Below, piece after piece: positions 6,962 through 14,369 of a stretch of 15,702 nt of DNA. The position numbers and the translations under genes were made by a program. The first letter of the stretch is position 1, and every line of letters begins with the position of its first letter. This DNA comes from Trueperaceae bacterium (lineage in GTDB: Bacteria > Deinococcota > Deinococci > Deinococcales > Trueperaceae), in contig SKMG01000051.1 in assembly GCA_007121175.1 (NCBI GenBank), positions 1 to 15,702 on the forward strand. The letters are read 5' to 3'. Below the pieces are notes generated by a model, which saw only the letters and a list, made by a program, of their open reading frames with translations, did not search any database and was not told the origin of the DNA.

Positions 6962-8038
6962 ATGATCTTCACCTTACGCTGGTTCGGTCCGGAGGACCCG
7001 GTGTCTCTCCCGGCGCTGCGCCAGGTCCCCGGCCTCGACGGTGTGGTGAGTGCGCTGCCCGACCTCCCGGCCGGGGCCGTGTGGACGCCGGGCGCGATCG
7101 AGGCCCGGCGGGCTGAGCTCGCCGAGCACGGCTTCGCCTGGACGGTCGCCGAGAGCCTGCCGGTGAGCGAGGCCATCAAGCTCGGCGGTGAGCAGCGCGA
7201 CGAGCACGTCGCCGCCTGGTGCGCGTCGCTCCGAAACCTCTCCGACGCGGGCATCCGGACGGTGTGCTACAACTTCATGCCGGTCTTCGACTGGATCCGC
7301 ACGGACTTCGCGAAGCAGCTTCCCGACGGCTCGAACGCGATGGCATACGCCCACGCCGAGCTCGCTCGCTTCGACTTCTCCCGAGGCATGGAGCGGCTGG
7401 CCGCCTGGGCGCAGGGCTACAGCGGTGAGGAGGTCGCGGAGCTGTTCGAGCGGGCCCGCGAGCTCGGCGAGGAGCGTCTGTTCGCGCACCTCATAGGCTT
7501 CCTGGAGGAGGTCGTGCCCGTCGCGGAGGCGTCGGGAGTGCGCCTGGCGCTGCATCCGGACGACCCGCCCTGGCCGATCTTCGGCCTCCCCCGCATCGTC
7601 CACGATCGTGCCGGGATCGAGCGGATACTCGAAGCGGTCGACAGCCCGGCGAACGGCCTGACCTTCTGCACCGGCGCCCTGGGCGCCGAGGTCGGCAACG
7701 ACCTCGCGGCGATGGCGTCGGCGTTCGCCCCGCGCGTCGCTTTCGTACACGCCCGCAACGTCCGCCGTACCGGAGAGCGCGACTTCCATGAGGTCGCCCA
7801 TCACCCTTCTGCCGGCGATGTCGATCTGCTCGCTGTGCTCGAGCGCCTCGTGGCGGCCGGCGTCGACGTGCCGCTACGTCCTGACCACGGGAGGATGCTG
7901 TGGGGTGAGCGGGCGATCCCGGGCTACGGCCTCTTCGATCGCTGCATCGGCCTGGCCTACCTGCAGGGCATCGTGGCGGCGTTGGAGCGCCGCGAGGGGC
8001 GGCCGCGCCCAGCGGCGTCCGAGCCCGCGCGGCACTGA
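6962..8038 (+). CDS. uxuA: Mannonate dehydratase
   Basis: Cytoplasmic enzyme that dehydrates D-mannonate to 2-keto-3-deoxygluconate, 358 residues, the normal UxuA length and a TIM-barrel metalloenzyme family. Signature segments are MIFTLRWFGPEDPVSL at the start, AIKLGG (71-76), VCYNFMPVFDWIRTDF (101-116), LHPDDPP (197-203), FCTGALG (235-241), VHARNV (262-267, usually HFRNV in the family) and LRPDHGR (305-311); the Cys, His and Asp residues in these are the expected metal and active-site ligands. The ATG is preceded by a weak AGAGG at ten bases. It is divergent from the AGE-family gene and followed by 120 bases before lacI, so it may be a separate transcription unit, although its product is the direct successor of the SDR reductase encoded further downstream. 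Confidence 0.95.
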   Translation: MIFTLRWFGPEDPVSLPALRQVPGLDGVVSALPDLPAGAVWTPGAIEARRAELAEHGFAWTVAESLPVSEAIKLGGEQRDEHVAAWCASLRNLSDAGIRTVCYNFMPVFDWIRTDFAKQLPDGSNAMAYAHAELARFDFSRGMERLAAWAQGYSGEEVAELFERARELGEERLFAHLIGFLEEVVPVAEASGVRLALHPDDPPWPIFGLPRIVHDRAGIERILEAVDSPANGLTFCTGALGAEVGNDLAAMASAFAPRVAFVHARNVRRTGERDFHEVAHHPSAGDVDLLAVLERLVAAGVDVPLRPDHGRMLWGERAIPGYGLFDRCIGLAYLQGIVAALERREGRPRPAASEPARH

Positions 8039-8045
8039 GTCCGCC

Positions 8046-8085
8046 GGCCAGCGGGGCCGCTACCGCAGGTACTTGCCAGCTGGCC
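8046..8085 (+). terminator. Possible hairpin downstream of uxuA
   Basis: GGCCAGC (8046-8052) can pair with GCTGGCC (8079-8085) across a 26-base loop, and GCCAGCTGGC (8076-8085) is itself a perfect palindrome. There is no T-tract, and the right arm overlaps the -35 box of the lacI promoter. It is only a weak candidate for uxuA transcript ending. Confidence 0.25.
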
Positions 8086-8102
8086 CCGACTGAGGGTACA
8101 TT
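8073..8102 (+). promoter_or_regulatory. Promoter of lacI and the uronate operon
   Basis: The -35 box TTGCCA (8073-8078) matches TTGACA at 5 of 6 bases, followed by an 18-base spacer and -10 TACATT (8097-8102), 4 of 6 to TATAAT. The predicted transcription start is near 8109. Spacer length and the placing of an operator just downstream match the binding-protein promoter on the other strand. It would drive lacI and, by read-through, uxaE, the SDR gene, the larA-like gene, uxaC and the thuA-like gene. Confidence 0.7.
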
Positions 8103-8114
8103 CGGCGAAAGAGT

Positions 8115-8128
8115 TCGTTATCGTTACC
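8115..8128 (+). promoter_or_regulatory. Candidate autoregulatory LacI-family operator
   Basis: TCGTTATCGTTACC starts 12 bases after the -10 box. It agrees with the operator of the transporter operon (TCGTTATCGGTAAC in the same orientation to transcription) at 12 of 14 bases, with nine in a row identical. It is less symmetric than the other copy, so it may bind the repressor more weakly, as is common for an autoregulated gene. Assignment to the adjacent regulator is inferred. Confidence 0.65.
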
Positions 8129-8129
8129 A

Positions 8130-8155
8130 GGTGCCTCCTCGGCACCGCAGGAGGC
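8130..8155 (+). promoter_or_regulatory. Leader hairpin(s) over the lacI ribosome-binding site
   Basis: GGTGCC (8130-8135) and GGCACC (8141-8146) form a perfect six-pair hairpin with loop TCCTC. An alternative fold pairs GCCTCCT (8133-8139) exactly with AGGAGGC (8149-8155), which contains the Shine-Dalgarno AGGAGG. The two folds use the same bases and exclude each other. This would allow translational control, but no known element is recognised. Confidence 0.4.
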
Positions 8156-8158
8156 CGA

Positions 8159-9211
8159 GTGACCGTGTTCGACCCGCGCGACCGGGTGACGCTCGCCGAT
8201 GTCGCGGCGCATGCGGGCGTGTCAGTGATGACGGTGTCGCGCGTGGTGAACGACCGCCCCGGCGTCGGTGAAGGCACCCGCGTGCGGGTGCAGGGCGCGA
8301 TCGCCGCGCTCGGCTACCGTCCGAACATCGTCGCCCGCGGCCTCAAGGCGAGGCGCTCGCGCACCATCGGACTGATCGTCCCCGACGTCACCAACCCGTA
8401 CTTCCCGGAGATCGTGCGCGGCGCCGAGGACGTGGCCATCGCCCACGGCTTCACCCTGCTGCTGACCAACGTCATCGAGGACGTCGAGCGCGAGGTGGCG
8501 GCGCTCGAGGCGTTCGAGGACCGTCGCGTCGACGGCGTGATCGCCTGCAGCCCGCGGCTCGTTTCAGAGCGGCTCGAGGAACTGCTCGAGCGTCACCACG
8601 CTGCGGTCATCGTGAACCGCCGCTCGAGGCCCGACATCGCCGGCTCGGTGCGCATCGATCACGAGCAGGGGATGCGGCAGCTGATCCGCCACCTCGTGGC
8701 GACCGGCTGCCGGCGCCTGGGCGTGCTGGCCGGCCCGGTGCACTCCTTTGCTGCCCGCGAGCGGATGCTCGGCATCGACCGCGAGACCCGCGAGCACGGC
8801 CTCGACCTGCCCGATGAACGCATCATCGTCAGCGCGCCGACGGTCGACGGCGGCGAGATCGCCGCACGCGCGCTCATTCGGCGCGACCCCGAGGTCGACG
8901 CGCTGGTGTGCTTCAACGATCTCGTGGCCGCGGGCGCGCTCTCGGCCCTCGCGGAACTCGGCATCGCCGTTCCGGACGAGGTCGCCGTCGTCGGCTACGA
9001 CGACATCCCCTTCGCGCGCATGTTCACGCCGCCGCTGACCACCATCCGGGCGGCCACCTACGACCTGGGCCGCCACGCGATGACCATGCTCCTCGAGCGG
9101 ATGGCCGGCCGCGGCCGCGGTGTCGACATCGTGCTCCAGCCCGAACTCGTGGTGCGCGCCTCGACGCGTCACCGCCTCGCCGCGCCGAGCGGCGGCGTGA
9201 TCTCGTTGTGA
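8159..9211 (+). CDS. LacI-family transcriptional regulator
   Basis: DNA-binding regulator of 350 residues, the usual LacI length. The N-terminal helix-turn-helix is clear: VTLADVAAHAGVSVMTVSRV at 10-29, then NDRPGVGEGTRVRV and the hinge segment LGYRPNIVARGLKAR at 51-65. From about residue 68 (TIGLIVPDVTNPYF) the protein is a periplasmic-binding-protein-like effector domain, with DGVIACSPR, VCFNDLVAAGAL and VVGYDDIPFARMFTPPLTTI in the expected order. The GTG start has AGGAGG only four bases upstream; a second GTG at 8165 has ten-base spacing and would remove two residues, so either is possible. Its own promoter carries a candidate operator that also occurs before the transporter operon, so it probably represses both until a uronate or pathway intermediate binds. 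The effector is unknown; KDG, fructuronate or a uronide would be reasonable. Confidence 0.94.
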   Translation: MTVFDPRDRVTLADVAAHAGVSVMTVSRVVNDRPGVGEGTRVRVQGAIAALGYRPNIVARGLKARRSRTIGLIVPDVTNPYFPEIVRGAEDVAIAHGFTLLLTNVIEDVEREVAALEAFEDRRVDGVIACSPRLVSERLEELLERHHAAVIVNRRSRPDIAGSVRIDHEQGMRQLIRHLVATGCRRLGVLAGPVHSFAARERMLGIDRETREHGLDLPDERIIVSAPTVDGGEIAARALIRRDPEVDALVCFNDLVAAGALSALAELGIAVPDEVAVVGYDDIPFARMFTPPLTTIRAATYDLGRHAMTMLLERMAGRGRGVDIVLQPELVVRASTRHRLAAPSGGVISL

Positions 9212-9251
9212 TGCCCGCAGACGGCCCGACTGCACCCGCGAAAGGACGCGC

Positions 9252-10769
9252 ATGGATCATCCACCACCAGACCTCCCGGATTCGACCAGAACCGCAGCGA
9301 GCCGACTCGTTCCTGGCAGCGCGAGAGAGCATGGCGACCTGAGCCTCTGGGCCGAGCACGCCGCGAACGGCAGTCGGCTGCTGGCCGTAGCGAGCGAGCG
9401 GGCCGAGGCCTTGGCTCCCTTTACGGGCGAGCCGAGCCGCCACGGGGCCACCCTCGTGTTGCGCTGCCCGATGGGCGCGGCCAACCTCGCTGCGCTCAGG
9501 CATGTGCTTCCGAACCTGACCCCGGTGCCGCTCGGCACGCGCGCCTCTGCCGGCTTCGGCGACCGACTCGGACTCGCCACGCCCGGACACGTCGACGCCA
9601 TGCGCGCCAGCCGCGCCGAGGGCCGTATCTTCGCTGTCTTCGCGCAGCAATCGATGCGCGAGAACGCACGCACTGGCCGTACGCCGCAGGAGGTGCTCGA
9701 CGACGCCACCGCCGGCGCCTTCGCAGCCGGCTGGCGTCACCCGCTGGGCGCGGACGCCGACCACCTGAAGACCGAGGCCGACATCGACCTGTGTGTCGAA
9801 GCCGGCTACAGCATGTTCACCATCGACCCGGGCGACCACGTCGTCGATGAGGCCGACACGCTCCGAGGCGGGGCCCTCCAGGACGCCTTCGAGCGGCGGC
9901 CGCCATGGCCGGCGCTCGACAGCAGCCCGGACGACCTGGTCGCCCGACTCGGCGATCACGAGCTCGAGATAGCAGAGCGCCCCCTGCGCTTCACCGAGGA
10001 GGAGCTCGCGCGCGCCGCGGTGAAGTACGGTGCGGCGGTCGCGCACGTCGCTCGCCTGGCTCGTCACCTGCGTGCGCAGGCCGGTCCGGAGCGGGCCGAG
10101 CTCGAGATCTCCGTCGACGAGACCGCCACGCCAACCAGCCTGGCCGAGCACGCGTACCTGGCACTCGAGCTGCGCCGCCTCGGCGTCGACTGGGTGTCGC
10201 TGGCGCCACGCTTCGTGGGCGCCTTCGAGAAGGGCGTCGACTTCATCGGCGACCTCTCTCGCTTAGCAGCCGACCTCGCCGGCCACGGCAGTGTCGCGGC
10301 GGCGCTCGGTGACTACAAGCTGAGCCTGCACTCCGGCTCCGACAAGTTTGCCGTCTACCCCATCGCCGCCGCGGCGCTCGGCGCGCGCGTCCACCTCAAG
10401 ACCGCCGGCACCTCCTACCTCGAGGCCCTGCGCGTCGCCGGGGCCGTGGAGCCCGAGCTGCTGCACGCGGTGGTGCGACTCGGGTTAGAGCGGTTCGAGG
10501 ACGACGTGAAGAGCTACCACGTCAGCGGCAGCCCCGACGGCGTGCCTGACCCCGATACCCTGCCCGGCAGCGCGTTGCTGGCGCTGCTCGAGCAGCGCGA
10601 CGCGCGTCAGGTCCTGCACGTCACCTTCGGCAGCGCACTCGCGCGCCACGGCGAGCGCCTGCGGGCGCTGCTCCGCGAGCACGAGGGCGCCTACCGCGAC
10701 GCGCTACGGCGCCACTTCGAGCGTCACTTGGCGCCGTTCGTCACCGCTCCTGGAGGGGGAACCCCATGA
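9252..10769 (+). CDS. uxaE: Tagaturonate/fructuronate epimerase (UxaE family)
   Basis: Predicted metal-dependent enzyme that interconverts D-tagaturonate and D-fructuronate, so that galacturonate can enter the glucuronate branch without tagaturonate reductase and altronate dehydratase. The family was defined by the Thermotoga maritima enzyme. The protein has 505 residues, about the family length. Conserved segments are GFGDRLGLATPGH (101-113), HPLGADADHLKTE (163-175), ISVDETATPT (286-295), YKLSLHSGSDKFAVYP (355-370), HLKTAGTSYLEALR (381-394) and HVTFGS (456-461); the His, Asp and Glu residues in these are likely metal ligands. The ATG has AAAGGA five bases upstream. It begins 40 bases after lacI and its stop overlaps the next start as ATGA. 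The first 30 or so residues look unconserved. Confidence 0.9.
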   Translation: MDHPPPDLPDSTRTAASRLVPGSAREHGDLSLWAEHAANGSRLLAVASERAEALAPFTGEPSRHGATLVLRCPMGAANLAALRHVLPNLTPVPLGTRASAGFGDRLGLATPGHVDAMRASRAEGRIFAVFAQQSMRENARTGRTPQEVLDDATAGAFAAGWRHPLGADADHLKTEADIDLCVEAGYSMFTIDPGDHVVDEADTLRGGALQDAFERRPPWPALDSSPDDLVARLGDHELEIAERPLRFTEEELARAAVKYGAAVAHVARLARHLRAQAGPERAELEISVDETATPTSLAEHAYLALELRRLGVDWVSLAPRFVGAFEKGVDFIGDLSRLAADLAGHGSVAAALGDYKLSLHSGSDKFAVYPIAAAALGARVHLKTAGTSYLEALRVAGAVEPELLHAVVRLGLERFEDDVKSYHVSGSPDGVPDPDTLPGSALLALLEQRDARQVLHVTFGSALARHGERLRALLREHEGAYRDALRRHFERHLAPFVTAPGGGTP

Positions 10770-11578
10770 CAGCCTTCGATCTAGGCGGGCGCGTCGCCGT
10801 CGTGACCGGCGGTGCCGGCACGCTCGGCCTCGCCATGGCGCGGGGCCTCGCTCAGGCGGGCGCCAAGGTCGCCCTGCTCAGCCGCCGCGCCGAGGCGATC
10901 GAGGCGGCCGCCGAGGATCTGCGGCGCTCCGGCTTCGAGGCGCTCGGAGTGAGCGCCGACGTGCTCGACCCCACCTCGCTGGCGGTCGCGGCGGAGCGCG
11001 TCGAGGCCGCCTGGGGCCGTTGCGACATCCTGCTGACCGCCGCCGGCGGCAACCGCCCCGATGCGATCGTCTTCGGTGAGCGGGACCTGTTCGGCCTCAC
11101 GCCCGAAGCGTTCCGCGAGGTCGTGGCGCTCAATCTCGACGGCACGCTGCTCTCGGTCCAGGCGTTCGCTCCGGCGATGGTGCGCGCGGGGCGCGGCTCG
11201 GTGATCACCATCAGCTCGATGGCAGCGCAGAAGCCGCTGTCGAGAGTGCTCGGCTACGGCGCGGCCAAGGCCGGCGTCGACAACCTCACTCGCTGGCTGG
11301 CCGTCCACCTGGCCCAGAGCTACGGCGAAGGACTACGCGTCAACGCCATCGCCCCAGGCTTCTTCGTGGGCGAGCAGAACCGGGCGCTGCTGCTGGGGCC
11401 CGACGGCCAGCCGACCGAGCGCGGAGCGAGCATCCTGCGCAACACGCCGATGGGCCGCTTCGGCGACCCCGACGATCTCGCGGGCACCGCGGTGTGGCTC
11501 GCCAGCGACGCCTCGCGCTTCGTGACCGGTGTAGTGGTGCCGGTCGACGGGGGCTACGCCGCCTTCGGAGGAGTGTGA
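10766..11578 (+). CDS. SDR-family D-mannonate oxidoreductase (fructuronate reductase)
   Basis: Short-chain dehydrogenase of 270 residues. It has the Rossmann motif TGGAGTLG (14-21), an AAGGN in place of the usual NNAG (92-96), catalytic Ser at 150/151 (ITISSMAA), YGAAK with Tyr164 and Lys168, and NAIAPGFF after the active site; the C-terminus has WLASDAS and PVDGGY. Position between UxaE and UxuA steps makes reduction of D-fructuronate to D-mannonate with NAD(P)H the obvious role. Bacillus subtilis UxuB (YjmF) is also an SDR, in contrast to the long-chain UxuB of E. coli, and I did not see the latter type here. The ATG has GGAGGGGG about six bases upstream and overlaps the uxaE stop by four bases. 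A different substrate such as tagaturonate or gluconate cannot be excluded from sequence alone. Confidence 0.85.
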   Translation: MTAFDLGGRVAVVTGGAGTLGLAMARGLAQAGAKVALLSRRAEAIEAAAEDLRRSGFEALGVSADVLDPTSLAVAAERVEAAWGRCDILLTAAGGNRPDAIVFGERDLFGLTPEAFREVVALNLDGTLLSVQAFAPAMVRAGRGSVITISSMAAQKPLSRVLGYGAAKAGVDNLTRWLAVHLAQSYGEGLRVNAIAPGFFVGEQNRALLLGPDGQPTERGASILRNTPMGRFGDPDDLAGTAVWLASDASRFVTGVVVPVDGGYAAFGGV

Positions 11579-12960
11579 CACCGTTGCGCGGCGACGGGCT
11601 CAGCTACCCCGGCGGAGCGAACGGGGACCCGTCGGACCGGCCCTCCACGAGCGGCGGCGTGACGGTCCGCGCCGTCGCCGCGAGCAGCGCGACGCTCACC
11701 GCTGCCGAGGTGCGCGGCGCGCTCGAAGCGGGTCTGGGAGGCGGCGCTCTCGACGACCAGCGCGTGCTGGTGCTGATCCCGGACCACACCCGCACCGTGC
11801 CGTTGCCGCAGCTCTTCGCCGACGTGGTCGAGATCCTCTCCGGGGCGCGCGAGCTCACCTTCATGGTCGCGCTCGGTTCGCACCCGCCGCTCGATGATGA
11901 GCGGCTGCAGCGGCTCGTCGGCATCACGTCCGCCCAGCGGAGGGGCCGCTACCGCCACGTCGGACTCGTCAACCACGGCTGGTTCGAGGACGGGACGCTG
12001 GTCTCGCTGGGCACGCTGCCGCGCGAGCGCATCCAGGCGATCGCCGGCGAGCGCTGGCATCCGACGCTGGGCGGCGATGTCGACGTGCGCATCAACCGCG
12101 CGGTGCCCGACGCGGACCACGTCGTCATCCTCGGTCCCACCTTCCCGCACGAGGTGGTCGGCTTCTCGGGCGGCTACAAGTACTACTTCCCCGGGGTCAG
12201 CGGCGCCGACATGATCAACGTGACACACTGGCTCGGTGCGCTCTCGGGCGTGCTCGGCACGATCGGCATCGCCGACACGCCGGTCCGGGCCATGATCCAC
12301 GCGGCGGCCGAGCTGGTGCCGACCGAGACGACGCTCGTCGCCCTGACGGTCGAGTCCGACGCGCTGTCCGCCATCACCATCGGCGAACCCATCGCGGCCT
12401 GGCGCGATGCGGCGGCGCTCTCGAACGAGCGCCACGTCACGCACCTGCCGCGCCCCATGCAGCGCGTGCTGGCCTGCGCGCCCGCCATGTACGACGAACT
12501 GTGGACCGCCGGCAAGGCCATGTACAAGCTGGAGCCGGCGCTCGCCGAGGGTGGCGAACTCATCATCCACGCGCCCCACCTGAACACCGTGAGCCGGGTC
12601 CATGGCGAGTGGATCGAGCGCATCGGCTACCACACGCTGCCCTACTTCCTGGAGCAATGGGAGCGCTTTCGTGACGTGCCGCTCGGGGTGCTGGCGCACT
12701 CCACGCACGTGCGCGGCGCCGGGCGCTGGGTGACGGGCCGCGAGGTCCCGCGCGTTCGGGTGACACTGTCGAGCCAGTTGAGCGCCGATACCTGCGCCCG
12801 GCTGGGCCTCGGCTACCTCGACCCCGCCGGCATCGATCCCGAGGCCTGGGCCGATCGCGAGGACGAGGGCGTGCTGCTGGTGCGCAAGGCGGGCGAGCGC
12901 CTCTACCGCGCGGCGCAGCCGCCAGACGCGACCCCGGCAGCGCAGAGGAGGAGCGCATGA
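11575..12960 (+). CDS. LarA-like nickel-pincer hydroxyacid racemase/epimerase homologue
   Basis: Protein of 461 residues from the GTG at 11575, in the lactate racemase LarA superfamily. Residues known to matter in Lactobacillus plantarum LarA are all recognisable: DHTR at 70-73 (Asp72 and Arg75 in LarA), SHP with His103 (His108), His192 in FPHEVVGFSGG (His174), Lys202 in GGYKYYFPG (Lys184, the cofactor tether) and His218 in VTHW (His200, nickel ligand). Spacings from His192 to Lys202 (10) and Lys202 to His218 (16) equal those in LarA. In a uronate operon a racemase of lactate is unlikely; C-2 epimerisation of an aldonate such as mannonate/gluconate or altronate is a better guess. No cofactor genes larB, larC or larE are in the window. 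Start: GTG overlaps the SDR stop as GTGA, but GGAGGAG is only one base away; TTG at 11584 or GTG at 11659 are alternatives, and the first 28 residues look unconserved. Confidence 0.85.
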   Translation: MTPLRGDGLSYPGGANGDPSDRPSTSGGVTVRAVAASSATLTAAEVRGALEAGLGGGALDDQRVLVLIPDHTRTVPLPQLFADVVEILSGARELTFMVALGSHPPLDDERLQRLVGITSAQRRGRYRHVGLVNHGWFEDGTLVSLGTLPRERIQAIAGERWHPTLGGDVDVRINRAVPDADHVVILGPTFPHEVVGFSGGYKYYFPGVSGADMINVTHWLGALSGVLGTIGIADTPVRAMIHAAAELVPTETTLVALTVESDALSAITIGEPIAAWRDAAALSNERHVTHLPRPMQRVLACAPAMYDELWTAGKAMYKLEPALAEGGELIIHAPHLNTVSRVHGEWIERIGYHTLPYFLEQWERFRDVPLGVLAHSTHVRGAGRWVTGREVPRVRVTLSSQLSADTCARLGLGYLDPAGIDPEAWADREDEGVLLVRKAGERLYRAAQPPDATPAAQRRSA

Positions 12961-14369
12961 GCACCACGTGGACCCTCGACCCCGACCGCTGCTTCGCCCC
13001 CGAACCGCGCCAGCGTGACATCGCTCGCACGCTCTTCGATGCGGTGCGCGACCTGCCGCTGGTGTGCCCCCACGGTCACGTACCGCCCAGCTTGCTGGCC
13101 GACGACGCACCCTTGGGCGATCCCGCAACCGTGCTGGTGGTTCCGGATCACTACGTCGTGCGCATGCTCTACAGCCAGGGCGTGGCCATGGAGGATCTCG
13201 GTCTGGCCCGCAGCGATGGCGGCCCCAGCGAGCACGACCCGCGCGCCATCTGGCGCCGCTTCTGTGAGCACTTCCACCTGTTCGCCGGCACCCCCACGGG
13301 GCTCTGGCTCAAGCACGAACTGATCGATCTGTTCGGCGTCGAGGAGCGCCCGTCGGGGAGCAACGCCGACGCGCTCTTCGACCACCTGAGCGAGCGCTTG
13401 CAGGATCCGGCGTACCGGCCGCGGGCGCTCTTCGAGCGCCTCGGGGTGGAGGTGCTGTGCACCACCGACGCGGCCACGGACAGCCTGGGGCAGCACCAGC
13501 AGCTCCAGGCCGAAGGTCTCTCGGTACGCCCGACGTTCCGACCCGACGCGGTGATCGATCCGACGCGCGACGATTGGCGCGCTGCGCTCGACCTCCTGGC
13601 CGAGCGCAGCGGCGTCGACGTGCGTGATTACGGCGGGTACCTGCGAGCGTTGGAGGCGCGCCGCAGCGCCTTCCGTGGCGCCGGTGCGACCGCCACCGAT
13701 CACGCCGCCTTCGCCGCCGACGTTCGGTGGCTCGATGCCGAGAGCGCCGCGGCCACCTTCGATCGTCTCCTGTCGGGACGCGCCGACGCGCTCGACCGGG
13801 GACGCTTCGCGTCGCACATGCTGGCCGAGATGGCCCGCATGTCGGCCGACGACGGCCTGGTCATGCAGCTACACGTGGGTTCGTTGCGCGATCATCACCA
13901 GGCCCTGTACGAGCGCTTCGGCCGCGACGTGGGGGCCGACATCCCCGTCGCCACCGAGTGGACCCGGGCACTCCGGCCGCTCCTCAACCGCCTCGGCGCC
14001 GACCCGGGCTTCCGGCTGGTGCTCTACACGCTCGACGAGAGCACCTACAGCCGCGAACTCGCCCCCCTCGCGGGGCACTACCCGGCGCTGCGACTCGGCG
14101 CGCCGTGGTGGTTCTTCGACTCGGTGCTGGGCATGGAGCGCTTCCTGGATGCGGTCGTCGAGACCGCCGGCATCTTCAACCTTGCCGGCTTCAACGACGA
14201 CACGCGCGCCTACCCGTCGATCCGCGCCCGTCACGACGTGTGGCGGCGCGTGAGCTGCAACTGGTTAGCGGGACGGGTCGCGCGCGGCCTCATCGACGAG
14301 GACGTGGCGCCCAGCCTGGCCCGGGCGCTGGCCTACGATCAGGCGAAGGCGACCTACCGGCTGCCCTGA
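12957..14369 (+). CDS. uxaC: Uronate isomerase
   Basis: Cytoplasmic amidohydrolase-superfamily enzyme that isomerises D-glucuronate to D-fructuronate and D-galacturonate to D-tagaturonate; it is the entry step of the pathway. The 470-residue protein matches the UxaC length. Motifs: metal-binding HGH in CPHGHVPP (37-44), PDHYVVRMLYSQGV (63-76), CTTDAATD (168-175), MQLHVG (303-308), GAPWWFFDS (381-389) and FNDDTRAYPSIRARHD (412-427). The CPHGHV form differs from the DYHCHL form in E. coli UxaC and belongs to another subgroup of the same family that is common in high-GC bacteria. The ATG overlaps the larA-like stop as ATGA and is preceded by AGGAGGAG with short spacing, indicating translational coupling. 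Preference for glucuronate or galacturonate cannot be judged. Confidence 0.94.
   Translation: MSTTWTLDPDRCFAPEPRQRDIARTLFDAVRDLPLVCPHGHVPPSLLADDAPLGDPATVLVVPDHYVVRMLYSQGVAMEDLGLARSDGGPSEHDPRAIWRRFCEHFHLFAGTPTGLWLKHELIDLFGVEERPSGSNADALFDHLSERLQDPAYRPRALFERLGVEVLCTTDAATDSLGQHQQLQAEGLSVRPTFRPDAVIDPTRDDWRAALDLLAERSGVDVRDYGGYLRALEARRSAFRGAGATATDHAAFAADVRWLDAESAAATFDRLLSGRADALDRGRFASHMLAEMARMSADDGLVMQLHVGSLRDHHQALYERFGRDVGADIPVATEWTRALRPLLNRLGADPGFRLVLYTLDESTYSRELAPLAGHYPALRLGAPWWFFDSVLGMERFLDAVVETAGIFNLAGFNDDTRAYPSIRARHDVWRRVSCNWLAGRVARGLIDEDVAPSLARALAYDQAKATYRLP

Noticed and set aside
11554..13128. Open frame of 524 codons on the minus strand across the larA-like and uxaC genes
   Set aside because: Antisense shadow of two well-supported genes; composition is Arg/Gly/Val/Asp-rich without motifs.
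12903..13817. Open frame of 304 codons on the minus strand within uxaC
   Set aside because: Antisense shadow; no domain and no ribosome site.
13727..14368. Upstream extension of the thuA-like frame into uxaC
   Set aside because: This part overlaps uxaC in another frame and encodes an Arg/Gly/Pro-rich sequence; family homology starts only after about 14411.
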